Positions 20,011 to 28,498 of a DNA stretch of 64,000 nucleotides are shown here, piece by piece. Position 1 is the first letter of the stretch; each line of letters opens with the position of its first letter. The notes under the pieces were generated by a model, which was not told where the DNA came from, made no database searches, and saw nothing but the letters and a program-made list of their open reading frames with translations. Source of the stretch: Pseudomonas sp. NKUCC02_KPG (lineage in GTDB: Bacteria > Pseudomonadota > Gammaproteobacteria > Pseudomonadales > Pseudomonadaceae); the NCBI RefSeq assembly GCF_019345465.1, contig NZ_JAHKRC010000002.1:248001-312000 (forward strand), in the 5' to 3' direction. The position numbers and the translations under genes are program-made.

Positions 20011-20023
20011 GTTGTCGTACAAC
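20011..20023. promoter_or_regulatory. Palindromic candidate GntR operator upstream of the GntR gene
   Basis: GTTGTCGTACAAC lies 51 bp before the GntR start and next to a TATGAT-like -10. Related words recur at 22549-22574 and 22758-22771 beside the KdgM and enolase starts. It fits autoregulation by a FadR-type repressor, but no binding is shown. Confidence 0.45.
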
Positions 20024-20073
20024 TGCTTGAGCTATGATGGCGGTTCATTCGCCAGCAGAAGTAAAGGCACTTG

Positions 20074-20814
20074 ATGGACAACCCGAACGTCCAACCCCGA
20101 GCTCGCCAAAAGCATCGCAGCCTGGCCGAGGATCTGGTTACTGAGCTTTCCCGGCGGATTCGAGAGGGTGAGTTGGCACGTGCTGCAAAACTGCCGACCG
20201 AGTCGCAGGTCATGCAGGAACACGGTGTCAGCCGTACAGTGGTGCGCGAGGCTATTTCCCGATTGCAGGCCAGCGGGCTGGTAGAAACCCGGCATGGCAT
20301 TGGCACCTTTGTGCGGGACATCCCGAGCGCCAGCGGTTTTTATATCGACCCCGACAGCATTGTGACGCTGCACGACGTGCTGGCTGTGCTTGAGTTGCGC
20401 ATCAGCCTGGAAGTGGAGGCTGCAGGCCTGGCGTGCTCGCGGCGAACGGATCAACAGCTGCAACTGATGCGCGATTCGCTGGATGCCCTGAATTCACCGG
20501 CAGTCAGTGTCGATTACGCCGTGTCTGCGGACTTCCAGTTTCACCAGCAGATCGCGTTGGCCACGGGTAATCGTTACTTCACCGACATCATGTTGCACCT
20601 GGGGCTCAGCATCATCCCGCGCACCCGGCTGCACTCAACGCGCCATACCAGTGATGCGGGCCCGTATCTGGAGCGGTTGAGCCGCGAGCATGAGGACATT
20701 TACAAGGCCATTGTCCGCCGCGACTCCGATGCGGCCCGTGCGGCGATGCGTCTGCACCTCTCCAACAGCCGTGAGCGTATGCGCAAGGCGTATGAGTCAA
20801 GCCTGAAGGGATGA
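20074..20814 (+). CDS. FadR/FCD-type GntR regulator of the uronate locus
   Basis: A 246-residue regulator. The ATG at 20074 follows AAAGG at seven bases. The winged HTH spans about 15-80 (LPTESQVMQEHGVSRTVVRE, ISRLQASGLVETRHGIGTFV), and a C-terminal FCD ligand domain has the metal-binding pattern D...H...H (FQFHQQIA, SREHEDIYKAI). It is convergent with udh and 11 bp from it. It closely resembles the GntR at 58922 along its whole length, which points to a duplicated repressor. Ligands of this family in sugar-acid loci are usually uronates or hexarates; that is inferred here. Confidence 0.85.
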   Translation: MDNPNVQPRARQKHRSLAEDLVTELSRRIREGELARAAKLPTESQVMQEHGVSRTVVREAISRLQASGLVETRHGIGTFVRDIPSASGFYIDPDSIVTLHDVLAVLELRISLEVEAAGLACSRRTDQQLQLMRDSLDALNSPAVSVDYAVSADFQFHQQIALATGNRYFTDIMLHLGLSIIPRTRLHSTRHTSDAGPYLERLSREHEDIYKAIVRRDSDAARAAMRLHLSNSRERMRKAYESSLKG

Positions 20815-20825
20815 GTGCTGGCGCT

Positions 20826-21650
20826 TCACTCGCCGAAAGGCCCGGCGACCGCAAAGGCCCCGCCCTGATACAGCCGGTTTGGGTCATCAGCCGCCAGTTC
20901 GGGCTGTTGTTCGAACTGTGGGCGAAACGGTTCTGAAGTGTCCTGCGGCGCAAAGCCCAGGTGCGAGGCATGGCGGTTGCTCCACCACACATCCCTGTTG
21001 TCGGAAACACCGTAGACCACACTGTGGCCGACGTCGTGTGCCAGCAAGGCGCGCTCTACCAGGTGTTCAAGGTCGGAGTAGCTGAGCCAGGTCGACAGCA
21101 TTCGGGTATTGCGGGGCGCGGTAAACGAAGAACCAATACGCAGGCTCACCGTCTCGATGCCATACCGGTGCAAGTAGAAGGTTGCCATGTCTTCGCCGTA
21201 AGACTTGGACAGCGCGTAATAGCCGTCGGGACGGCGTTGGGAGTGGGCATCCAGCGGCGTGTCCTGGGGATAGAAACCCGTCACGTGGTTGGAACTGGCA
21301 AAGACGATCCGCTTGATCCCGTGGATGCGTGCGGCCTCGTAAATGTGAAAGGTGCCGCGAATATTGGCCTCGAGAATTTCTTCAAAGGGGCGTTCGACTG
21401 AAATCCCGCCCAAATGAACAATCGTGTCGACATCCTTGGCAAGCGCCGCAATGGCGGCCTTGTCGGCCAGGTTGCAGGTGATGACTTCCTCATGTTCACC
21501 ACGGCTAGGCGCCATTGGGCTGATGTCCGAGAGGCGAACGGTGGTGGCGTGGGCCTGCAAGGTGTCCCTGAGTATCTGGCCCAGGCCACCCGCGGCACCG
21601 GTCAGCAAAATACGGTTGAAGGGTTTATTCGAAGCAAGCGGTGTTGTCAT
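20826..21650 (-). CDS. udh: Uronate dehydrogenase
   Basis: A 274-residue short-chain dehydrogenase that oxidises D-galacturonate or D-glucuronate with NAD+ to the aldarolactone. The start is placed at MTTPLASNKPFNR by comparison with known Udh proteins, although an ATG five codons upstream is possible. The Rossmann motif LLTGAAGGLG, NAD-binding CNLADKAAI, FASSNHVTGFY and the catalytic YYALSKSYGED (Tyr-x-x-x-Lys) are present, as are RIGSSF, WLSY and WWSNRHASHLG, all typical of Udh. The C-terminus YQGGAFAVAGPF is characteristic. It follows the KdgM porin on the same strand. Confidence 0.9.
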   Translation of the reverse strand: MTTPLASNKPFNRILLTGAAGGLGQILRDTLQAHATTVRLSDISPMAPSRGEHEEVITCNLADKAAIAALAKDVDTIVHLGGISVERPFEEILEANIRGTFHIYEAARIHGIKRIVFASSNHVTGFYPQDTPLDAHSQRRPDGYYALSKSYGEDMATFYLHRYGIETVSLRIGSSFTAPRNTRMLSTWLSYSDLEHLVERALLAHDVGHSVVYGVSDNRDVWWSNRHASHLGFAPQDTSEPFRPQFEQQPELAADDPNRLYQGGAFAVAGPFGE

Positions 21651-21737
21651 GGTCAGGTCATCCATCGATGGGTATTCAGGTCTGGGTAACAGGGGCTTGC
21701 CTGGCGCACGATGCGCGAACGCCAGGCCTGCCTGGCA

Positions 21738-22463
21738 TTACATGAAGTTGTATTGGACCCCAAGACGCCAGCGCGCCTGACGGTCGTCGGAAGTTGAGCT
21801 GACCTTGACGTCACCCACCTCCATGAACGGCGCCCACTGCTTGTTGATCTTGTATTTGACGATCAGGTTCTGCTCGTAATCGCTCTTCTCGTTGTCGTAG
21901 CGGATGTAGTTGGTCTTGAAGTAGATGGCCTGGTACTCAAGCGCCCACTTGCTGGCCGGGGTGTAGCCCAGCCAGCCTTCGATACGGTGGGTGTCCTGGT
22001 TGTCCTTGAGGTTGTCGGGCATGTCGCTGTTGACCTGATCACGGTCCAGTTTCTTCATGTCGATGCGATAGCGCGTCGCGACGTAGAAGGTGTCGTTGAT
22101 TTTGTAGTTGTACTTGAGGCCGAACTTGTAAGAGGTCGAGTCCTTCGAACTGTCCATCTGGAAAGCCGGTGTCAGCGTCGATTGCGGGCTCAACTTGTAG
22201 TTGTAGCTGACGGTGAACTCATGGCCGTTGTTGACCATGTTGTCGTAGGCGACGTCTTTGCGATCGCCAGCCGTGCGGTATTTCATTTCTGCTTCAAAGC
22301 CCAGACCACTGTCCATGCGGTAGCCCAGCTTGATTCTGTCGGCGTGGGCGCTGTCTTCCTCAGTCATCTGGTGCCGGTAATTGATGCTGGCGGAATCGGC
22401 ACTGACGTAGAAGGGCAGGCACAGGGTCGCGACGGTAACGAGCGTACGTAGAGGGTTGTTCAT
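21738..22463 (-). CDS. KdgM-family oligogalacturonate porin
   Basis: A 241-residue outer-membrane protein. Signal peptide to about residue 22 (ending VSA), then a 12-strand barrel opening with ASINYRHQMTEEDSAHADRI and closing ARWRLGVQYNFM with the terminal aromatic. The HEFTVSYNYKLSP and YNYKINDTFYVATRYRIDMK segments fit the KdgM family, monomeric porins that admit acidic oligosaccharides from pectin. The leader has an AACAATAAAA motif overlapping the ribosome binding site. It is divergent from the enolase gene and precedes udh. Confidence 0.8.
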   Translation of the reverse strand: MNNPLRTLVTVATLCLPFYVSADSASINYRHQMTEEDSAHADRIKLGYRMDSGLGFEAEMKYRTAGDRKDVAYDNMVNNGHEFTVSYNYKLSPQSTLTPAFQMDSSKDSTSYKFGLKYNYKINDTFYVATRYRIDMKKLDRDQVNSDMPDNLKDNQDTHRIEGWLGYTPASKWALEYQAIYFKTNYIRYDNEKSDYEQNLIVKYKINKQWAPFMEVGDVKVSSTSDDRQARWRLGVQYNFM

Positions 22464-22833
22464 ACGGCCTTCTTTTATTGTTTTTTTTGGGGTTCGTTTG
22501 AAACGGCTACTACCAATCAGTTGCTACGGCTGGATCAAATTTTGCGCGATGACATACGTTATCGTACGACATGTAACGAGTCTATGGGTTATAGGTGCTT
22601 TAGTAACATCTTGTTACATATGTCGGCGTTTTACGCAGCCTTCATGCTGGATGAGTTATCTCGATGTTGTCCTTTAAGCCCCAGTAAATTGGGGCTTTCG
22701 TGCGATTTTCAGGGGCGGCGTGCATTTTTAAAGGATGTTTATCAGTGTCTTTTCAATCGTTGTACGATGACTTATGATCATTTCGACAGGCGATTGCTCT
22801 GATACACACCCAATAAAAAGGCGAACCACGTCC
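22464..22833. promoter_or_regulatory. Divergent control region of the galacturonate operons
   Basis: This 370-bp region separates the leftward porin-udh and rightward enolase-transporter operons. It holds GACATACGTTATCGTACGACA (within 22551-22571) and TTGTACGATGA (22760-22770), words akin to the palindrome before the GntR gene. A hairpin AAGCCCCAG/TTGGGGCTT sits at about 22676-22698. CA motifs overlap both leaders (AACAATAAAA at 22472-22483 on the minus strand; AATAAAAA at 22812-22819 on the plus). It has no gene of its own. Confidence 0.5.
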
Positions 22834-23988
22834 ATGAGAATTACCGCAGTCAACGTCCAGGTTTTTTCCTATCCCACTCGCCGCGCTGTGGACAGCGCCG
22901 GCCATGCCCATCCCGGTGATGTCGCCCAGGCCCAAATGGCGCTGCTGCGGATCCAGACCGAAGACGGCAACGAGGGGTATGCCTTCGGTGCTCCCGAATT
23001 GATCAGGCCGTATGTGCTCGATGGCTTTGTGCGCAAAGTGCTGGTGGGGCAAAACGCATTTGATCGCGAAAAGATCTGGCATGAGCTGGCGCACTGGCAA
23101 CGTGGCAGCGCCAGCCAGTTGACCGACCGCGCACTGGCACTGGTCGAGCAGGCGTTGTGGGATTGGGCAGGCCGCAAGCTGGGCGTGCCGGTGCACAAAC
23201 TCATTGGTGGTTTCCGCGACAAGGTGCCTGCGTATGGCTCAACCATGTGCGGTGATGAATTACCGGGTGGTCTGGCGACGCCAGAAGATTACGGCCGGTT
23301 TGCCCAGACGCTGGTCGAGCGTGGCTACAAGGCGATCAAGCTGCACACCTGGATGCCGCCGGTGTCCTTCGCCCCGAGCCCGAGTATGGATGTCAAAGCC
23401 TGCGCCGCCGTGCGTGAGGCAGTGGGGCCGGACATCGCCCTGATGCTCGATGGTTATCACTGGTACAGCCGCACTGACGCGCTGTACATCGGCCGCGAAC
23501 TGGAAAAACTGAATTTCGCCTGGTTTGAAGAACCCATGATGGAAGACTCGGCAGAGTCCTACGCCTGGTTGGCGGGGCAATTGGATATTCCGGTGCTGGG
23601 CCCGGAAAGCCTGGGCGGCAAGCACCTGAGCCGTGCCAGTTGGGTCAAGAACGACGTGTGCGATATTTTGCGCGCAGGCGTGGCCGGGGTCGGTGGTATT
23701 GCGCCGTGCCTGAAGGTTGCGCACATGGCGGAGTCGTTCGGCATGGATTGCGAGATCCACGGCAACGGTGCCGCCAACCTGGCGGTGGTCGGGGCCATCA
23801 AGAACTGCACCTGGTATGAGCGCGGGTTGCTGCACCCGTACCTGGATTACGACGAAGTGCCCGCGTATCTCAAGCGCCTGGTGGATCCGATGGACAGCGA
23901 TGGCTTTGTTCATCTCTCCGATTTGCCAGGGCTGGGCGAAGAAATCGATTTCGATTTCATCGAGACCAACACGCTCAAAAGCTTCTGA
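22834..23988 (+). CDS. Enolase-superfamily (mandelate racemase subgroup) enzyme, possible galactarolactone cycloisomerase
   Basis: A 384-residue enzyme starting MRITAVNVQVFSY. The capping domain (1-130) is followed by a TIM barrel with K169-x-H171 (KLHTW), metal ligands D206 (LMLDGYHW), E232 (WFEEPM) and E258 (GPES), and H309 in IHGNG. The metal triad is complete, so it should be active. It opens the transporter operon opposite udh. In this setting it would act on galactarolactone or galactarate to give a 3-deoxy-2-ketohexarate. This is inference, as the superfamily is too diverse to fix the substrate from motifs. Confidence 0.7.
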   Translation: MRITAVNVQVFSYPTRRAVDSAGHAHPGDVAQAQMALLRIQTEDGNEGYAFGAPELIRPYVLDGFVRKVLVGQNAFDREKIWHELAHWQRGSASQLTDRALALVEQALWDWAGRKLGVPVHKLIGGFRDKVPAYGSTMCGDELPGGLATPEDYGRFAQTLVERGYKAIKLHTWMPPVSFAPSPSMDVKACAAVREAVGPDIALMLDGYHWYSRTDALYIGRELEKLNFAWFEEPMMEDSAESYAWLAGQLDIPVLGPESLGGKHLSRASWVKNDVCDILRAGVAGVGGIAPCLKVAHMAESFGMDCEIHGNGAANLAVVGAIKNCTWYERGLLHPYLDYDEVPAYLKRLVDPMDSDGFVHLSDLPGLGEEIDFDFIETNTLKSF

Positions 23989-24001
23989 TGTGTACCCGGC
24001 T

Positions 24002-24021
24002 AACCCGGTGAAAACCGGGTT
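24002..24021 (+). terminator. Intercistronic GNRA hairpin after the enolase gene
   Basis: AACCCGGT (24002-24009) pairs perfectly with ACCGGGTT (24014-24021) around a GAAA tetraloop. There is no T-run, so it is more likely an RNA-stability or attenuation element between the enolase and the binding-protein gene than a full terminator. Confidence 0.5.
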
Positions 24022-24060
24022 GTCCGAGCGCCCTATAACTATAAGAAAGGCACTCTCACC

Positions 24061-25671
24061 ATGAGCATTTCCCCTTTGCTTTGGGCGCGGGTATTGGCGA
24101 TGGCCCTGGCGGTCACTGCAGTACCTGTGACTTATGCCAAGACCCCGGCCGACCAGCTGATTGTCGGCATGAGCATGATCAACCTGTTGTCCCTGGATCC
24201 GGCGGCAGCCACTGGCCTGGATGTGTCGGAGATCAATGCCAATCTCTACGACATGCTGCTGGTGCAGGACGTGGCACAGCCCGATCGCCTGTTGCCCGCG
24301 CTGGCGGAACGCTGGCAGGTCAGCGATGACCGCAAGACGCTGACCTTTAACCTGCGCCCCGATGTGAAGTTCCAGTCGGGCAATCCTTTAAGCAGCGAGG
24401 ATGTTGTGTGGTCGCTGCAGCGGGTACTCAAACTCAATCTGGCCCTGGCCTCGACCTGGAAGGCATACGGTTTCAGTGCCGACAACGTTGACCGCCTGAT
24501 CCGCGCCACTGACCCCAACACCGTTGTGATTGAACTGGCGCGGCCTACCGACCCGATGCTGGTGCTCAACACGCTGGCGACGTCTCCCAGCGCCTTTATC
24601 CTGGACCGTAAAAAAGTCCTGGAGCACGAAAAGAACAATGATATGGGCGCAGCCTGGCTGGTGACCCACGCAGCTGGCAGCGGAGCCTTCGTGCTCAACG
24701 ACTGGCGCGCCAATGACGTGATTCTGATGACCCGTTTCGATGGCTATTGGGGTGGCCCGGCCAAGCTCAAGCGTATCGTCATGCGCAACATGACCGAGTC
24801 GCAGTCCTTGCGGCTGATGATCGAGCGCGGTGATCTGGATATCGCCAAAGGCATGTCAGCTCCGGATATCCAGGCCCTGCAAAAAAACCCCAATATTCGT
24901 ACCCAGAGCCTGCAGCGCGGCACGCTTTACTACGTGGCCTTGAGCGTGAAGCAGCCGATGTTTGCCGATGCCCGGGTTCGCCAGGCCGTGCGTTCGCTGA
25001 TCGATTATCAGGGCATCAACCAGACCGTGATGCCGCACTACGGCGTGATCAATCAGCGGCCTTTGCCCTTGGGGCTTCCCGCACGGCTGCCCGATCCGGG
25101 CTACCAGTTGAACGTCGAGCAAGCCAGGAAACTCCTGGCCGAAGCGGGCTATCCCAACGGCTTCAAGACGTCTATCCGGGTACTGACCGAGCCGCCGTTT
25201 ATCAACATCGCCTCCAGCCTTCAATCGACCCTGGCCCAGGCCGGGATCGAGGCCAGCATCATCACCGGCACCGGCAACCAGGTTTATGGCGCCATGCGCG
25301 ACAGGTCCTTTGACATCATCGTCGGCCGTGGCGGCGGCGGTGCTGAACGCCATCCCCATTCCAGCCTGCGCACGCTGGTCTACAACCCCGACAACCGCGA
25401 TGAAGCCAAGCTCAGCAACTTCCAGGGCTGGCGCACATCGTTCTACAGCCCTGAACTGAACACCCTGATCGAAAGCGCCGAAGTGGAGCCCGATGCCGCC
25501 AGGCAACTGGCCCAGTACCGCGAGATTCAGGAGCAGCTCGACCAGCAGGTCGGCGCCATCCTGCCTGTCTCGCAGATGACTGACACGGTGCTGGTGTACG
25601 GCGATGTGGTTGATTTCCAGGGCCATACGGCGGCGACCACGCGCTACAAAGACGTCTACAAAAATCGCTGA
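24061..25671 (+). CDS. ABC transporter substrate-binding protein, peptide family (SBP_bac_5), copy 1
   Basis: A 536-residue periplasmic protein with a signal peptide (ending VTYA) and the family-5 layout: DQLIVGMSMINLLSLDPA, LAERWQVSDDRKTLTFNLR, VKFQSGNPLSSEDVVWSLQR, then FDGYWGGPAKLKRIV and the C-terminal lobe. It is followed by a permease, then by a second copy at 26817 of the same length. The two align along their full length without gaps of note (shared openings KTPADQLIVGMSM). Family members bind peptides, nickel, opines or oligosaccharides; the locus suggests pectin fragments or aldarate. Confidence 0.85.
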   Translation: MSISPLLWARVLAMALAVTAVPVTYAKTPADQLIVGMSMINLLSLDPAAATGLDVSEINANLYDMLLVQDVAQPDRLLPALAERWQVSDDRKTLTFNLRPDVKFQSGNPLSSEDVVWSLQRVLKLNLALASTWKAYGFSADNVDRLIRATDPNTVVIELARPTDPMLVLNTLATSPSAFILDRKKVLEHEKNNDMGAAWLVTHAAGSGAFVLNDWRANDVILMTRFDGYWGGPAKLKRIVMRNMTESQSLRLMIERGDLDIAKGMSAPDIQALQKNPNIRTQSLQRGTLYYVALSVKQPMFADARVRQAVRSLIDYQGINQTVMPHYGVINQRPLPLGLPARLPDPGYQLNVEQARKLLAEAGYPNGFKTSIRVLTEPPFINIASSLQSTLAQAGIEASIITGTGNQVYGAMRDRSFDIIVGRGGGGAERHPHSSLRTLVYNPDNRDEAKLSNFQGWRTSFYSPELNTLIESAEVEPDAARQLAQYREIQEQLDQQVGAILPVSQMTDTVLVYGDVVDFQGHTAATTRYKDVYKNR

Positions 25672-25677
25672 AAGTGG

Positions 25678-25695
25678 CGCGGGTAAACACCCGCG
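25678..25695 (+). terminator. Intercistronic hairpin after binding protein 1
   Basis: CGCGGGT pairs with ACCCGCG around AAAC, right after the stop codon of the first binding protein and about 40 bp before the permease start. It is a probable mRNA-protecting stem that lets the binding protein be made in excess. Confidence 0.5.
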
Positions 25696-25734
25696 TCCTT
25701 GGTGCACCGGTGCCCGATAGATCAGGAGTTCACT

Positions 25735-26772
25735 ATGTTTGTTTCGACAGCCTCTGTGTTGGGAGCACGTACTTCCAACGCCGCCCGGCGGGTCAGCACG
25801 GTCCTGGTGACCTTGCTCGGCCTGCTGGCTCTGACGTTCGTCATTGGCCGGGTCATGCCGCTGGACCCGGTCCTGGCGGTGGTCGGGCCGGACGCGGACA
25901 GTTCCACCTATGACCAGGTCTACCGGGCAATGGGCCTGGACAAGCCGATCTGGACCCAGTTCGGCCTGTACCTCAATGACCTGCTGCACGGCAATTTCGG
26001 TAACGCGCTGTTAACCGGTCATCCGGTGCTTGAAGACATCCTGCGGGTCTTCCCGGCAACCATCGAACTGGCAACGCTGGCGATCCTGTTCGGGGTCCTG
26101 ATCGGGTTGCCGCTGGGGGTCTGCGCTGCCAGTAACCAGGGGCGCATGGGGGACCATATTGCCCGGGTCATCACACTGTTCGGTTACTCCACGCCGATCT
26201 TCTGGCTGGGCATGATGGGCCTTCTGGTGTTCTACGCCTGGCTTGGATGGGCGGGTGGGGCAGGGCGCATCGACCTGGCCTACGACGGCATGGTGCCTGA
26301 AGTGACCGGGTTGTTGCTGATCGACACCAGCCTGGCCCGGGACTGGGATGCGTTTGCCAGCGCCATGCGCCACATCCTGTTGCCTGCACTGATCCTGGGC
26401 CTCAACTCGGTGGCCTACATCAGCCGCATGACACGCAGCTTCATGCTCGAACAGCTCTCCCAGGAATACATCATTACGGCGCGGGTCAAGGGTCTGTCCC
26501 GGCGCCAGGTGGTCTGGGGGCATGCCTTTCGCAACATCCTGGTGCAACTGCTGACGGTCGTGGCCCTGGCTTACGGCTCGCTGCTTGAAGGCGCGGTATT
26601 GATCGAGATGGTGTTTGCCTGGCCCGGTTTCGGCCAGTACCTGACCAGCAGCCTGATGCTCGGCGACATGAATGCCGTGATGGGATGTGTACTGGTGATC
26701 GGCTTGATCTTCGTCGCGCTCAACCTGATCAGTGATGCCTTGTACAAGGTGTTTGATCCGCGCACCCGCTAA
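25735..26772 (+). CDS. ABC transporter permease 1 (DppB-like)
   Basis: A 345-residue inner-membrane protein; the ATG at 25735 follows AGGAG. It has six predicted membrane helices, with an N-terminal helix (LVTLLGLLALTFVIGRVMP), then the motif AMGLDKPIWTQFGLYLNDLL, and the binding-protein-dependent transport loop YIITARVKGLSRRQVVWGHAFRNIL, which contacts the ATPases. It ends FDPRTR as is usual. It pairs with permease 2 at 28499. Confidence 0.85.
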   Translation: MFVSTASVLGARTSNAARRVSTVLVTLLGLLALTFVIGRVMPLDPVLAVVGPDADSSTYDQVYRAMGLDKPIWTQFGLYLNDLLHGNFGNALLTGHPVLEDILRVFPATIELATLAILFGVLIGLPLGVCAASNQGRMGDHIARVITLFGYSTPIFWLGMMGLLVFYAWLGWAGGAGRIDLAYDGMVPEVTGLLLIDTSLARDWDAFASAMRHILLPALILGLNSVAYISRMTRSFMLEQLSQEYIITARVKGLSRRQVVWGHAFRNILVQLLTVVALAYGSLLEGAVLIEMVFAWPGFGQYLTSSLMLGDMNAVMGCVLVIGLIFVALNLISDALYKVFDPRTR

Positions 26773-26798
26773 TCCGACGTCAGCCCCTTAATAACTAT

Positions 26799-26808
26799 AA
26801 GAAGAAGG
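26799..26808 (+). promoter_or_regulatory. CA motif (Crc/Hfq site) before binding protein 2
   Basis: AAGAAGAAGG overlaps the ribosome binding site of the second binding-protein gene and fits AANAANAA. The matching position of copy 1 reads ACTATAAGAAAGG, a weaker fit. Confidence 0.5.
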
Positions 26809-26816
26809 AATTTTGA

Positions 26817-28427
26817 ATGAAGACTGCATTTTCGACAGTGCATATGAGTCTGCTGGCGGCTGTTCTGGCGTTGGGCGCGACGGGCGCGGTCAATGCCAAA
26901 ACCCCGGCCGACCAGCTGATTGTGGGCATGAGCATGGTCAATCTGTTCTCCATCGATCCGGCCAATGCGCCCGGCCTTGACGCCTCGGGCGTCAATGCCA
27001 ACCTCTACGACACCCTGATCAAGCGTGACCAGGGCAACCCCGAGCGTCACGTGCCGCAATTGGCCGAGCGCTGGGAGGTCAGTGAAGATGGCAAGCAGGT
27101 GACCTTTCATTTGCGTCAGGACGTGAAGTTCCACTCCGGCAATCCCCTGACCGCCGAAGATGTGGCCTGGTCGCTGTACCGGGTGATGAAACTCAACTTT
27201 GGCCTGGCCACGACCTGGAAGGCTTACGGCTACAACGTCGACAACATCCAGTCGCTGATCCGTGCCACGGATGCCCACACCCTGGTCATTGATCTGCCGC
27301 AGGTCATGGATCCGCAACTGCTGGTGGACTCCCTGGCGATCTCGCCCAGTGCCGTGGTGGTGGACCGCGTGACTGCCCTGGCCCATGAAAAGAACGGTGA
27401 TCTGGGCGCAGGCTGGCTGGTGACCAACGAAGCGGGCAGCGGGCCTTTCGTGCTGACCAAGTGGAGCGCCAATGACTCCCTGTTGTTGACCCGCTTCGAT
27501 GGTTACTGGGGTGGCGCGGCCAAGCTCAAGCGTGTGGTGGTGCGGCACATGACCGAGTCCCAGTCCTTGCGCCTGATGCTTGAGCGTGGGGATCTGGACC
27601 TGGCCTACGGCATGGCGGCGCCGGACATTCGCGCCATCGACGGTTCACCGAAGCTTCAGGTGCAATCGTTACCCCGGGGCACCATGTACTACGTTGCCAT
27701 GAGCATGAAGCAGCCCGAGTTTGCCAAACCCAAGGTCCGCGAAGCGGTGCGCAACCTCATCGACTACAAGGGCCTGGATGAGCAGGTGATGCCTTACTAC
27801 GGCAAGCTCAACCAGCAACCGATGCAACTGAGCCTGGAAGCACGCTTGCCGGACCCGGGGTATCACATGGACGTGGCGGCGGCGAAAAAACTGCTGGCCG
27901 AAGCCGGGTATCCCCAGGGTTTCACCACCACGATCCGCACCTTGTCCGAGCCCCCCTTTATTGACATCGCTGCGCGCCTGCAATCAACCCTGGCCGAAGG
28001 CGGGATCAAGGCCAGCATCGTCACCGGCACGGGCAACCAGGTGTATGGCGCGATGCGTGCGCGCAACTTCGACATCATCGTCGCCCGTGGCGCCGAGCGT
28101 TACCCGCATCCGTATTTCAGCTTGCGCACCTTCGTCTACAACCCCGACAACAGCGATGACGCAGGCTTGCCGAATTTCCAGGGCTGGCGTGCTTCGTTTT
28201 TCAGCCCGCAGATCAATGGCCTGATCGACAAGGCCGGGGTGGAGCGTGACGCCAGCCAGCGGGTGAGCCTGTACCACCAGGCGCAGAACCTCTACGACCA
28301 GGAAGTGGGCCCGATCATGATGATTTCGCAGATGACCGACACCGTCGTGAGCGCTTCCGATATCAAGGGGTTTACGGGTGATGACGCCGAGGCCACCCGT
28401 TATCTGGGGGTCTACAAGGAACGCTGA
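26817..28427 (+). CDS. ABC transporter substrate-binding protein, peptide family, copy 2
   Basis: A 536-residue paralogue of the protein at 24061, with signal peptide (ending AVNA) and the same landmarks: KTPADQLIVGMSMVNLFSID, LAERWEVSEDGKQVTFHLR, FDGYWGGAAKLKRVVVRHMT. It differs from copy 1 in the ligand-lobe stretches, for example RGAERYPHPYFSLRTF against RGGGGAERHPHSSLRTL. The two binding proteins flank permease 1, so tandem duplication followed by divergence is likely. They may feed different substrates into one transporter. Confidence 0.85.
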   Translation: MKTAFSTVHMSLLAAVLALGATGAVNAKTPADQLIVGMSMVNLFSIDPANAPGLDASGVNANLYDTLIKRDQGNPERHVPQLAERWEVSEDGKQVTFHLRQDVKFHSGNPLTAEDVAWSLYRVMKLNFGLATTWKAYGYNVDNIQSLIRATDAHTLVIDLPQVMDPQLLVDSLAISPSAVVVDRVTALAHEKNGDLGAGWLVTNEAGSGPFVLTKWSANDSLLLTRFDGYWGGAAKLKRVVVRHMTESQSLRLMLERGDLDLAYGMAAPDIRAIDGSPKLQVQSLPRGTMYYVAMSMKQPEFAKPKVREAVRNLIDYKGLDEQVMPYYGKLNQQPMQLSLEARLPDPGYHMDVAAAKKLLAEAGYPQGFTTTIRTLSEPPFIDIAARLQSTLAEGGIKASIVTGTGNQVYGAMRARNFDIIVARGAERYPHPYFSLRTFVYNPDNSDDAGLPNFQGWRASFFSPQINGLIDKAGVERDASQRVSLYHQAQNLYDQEVGPIMMISQMTDTVVSASDIKGFTGDDAEATRYLGVYKER

Positions 28428-28430
28428 GTG

Positions 28431-28478
28431 TTCACCCGCGAAGTGCTGCCGGACGCGCCTGCGGGCGTATCCGGTGAA
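28431..28478 (+). terminator. Intercistronic hairpin after binding protein 2
   Basis: An outer stem TTCACC/GGTGAA (28431-28436, 28473-28478) encloses CGGACGCGCC/GGGCGTATCCG. It lies between the second binding protein and permease 2, mirroring the hairpin after copy 1. Confidence 0.5.
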
Positions 28479-28498
28479 CCTGATTTCAATCCGAGAAC

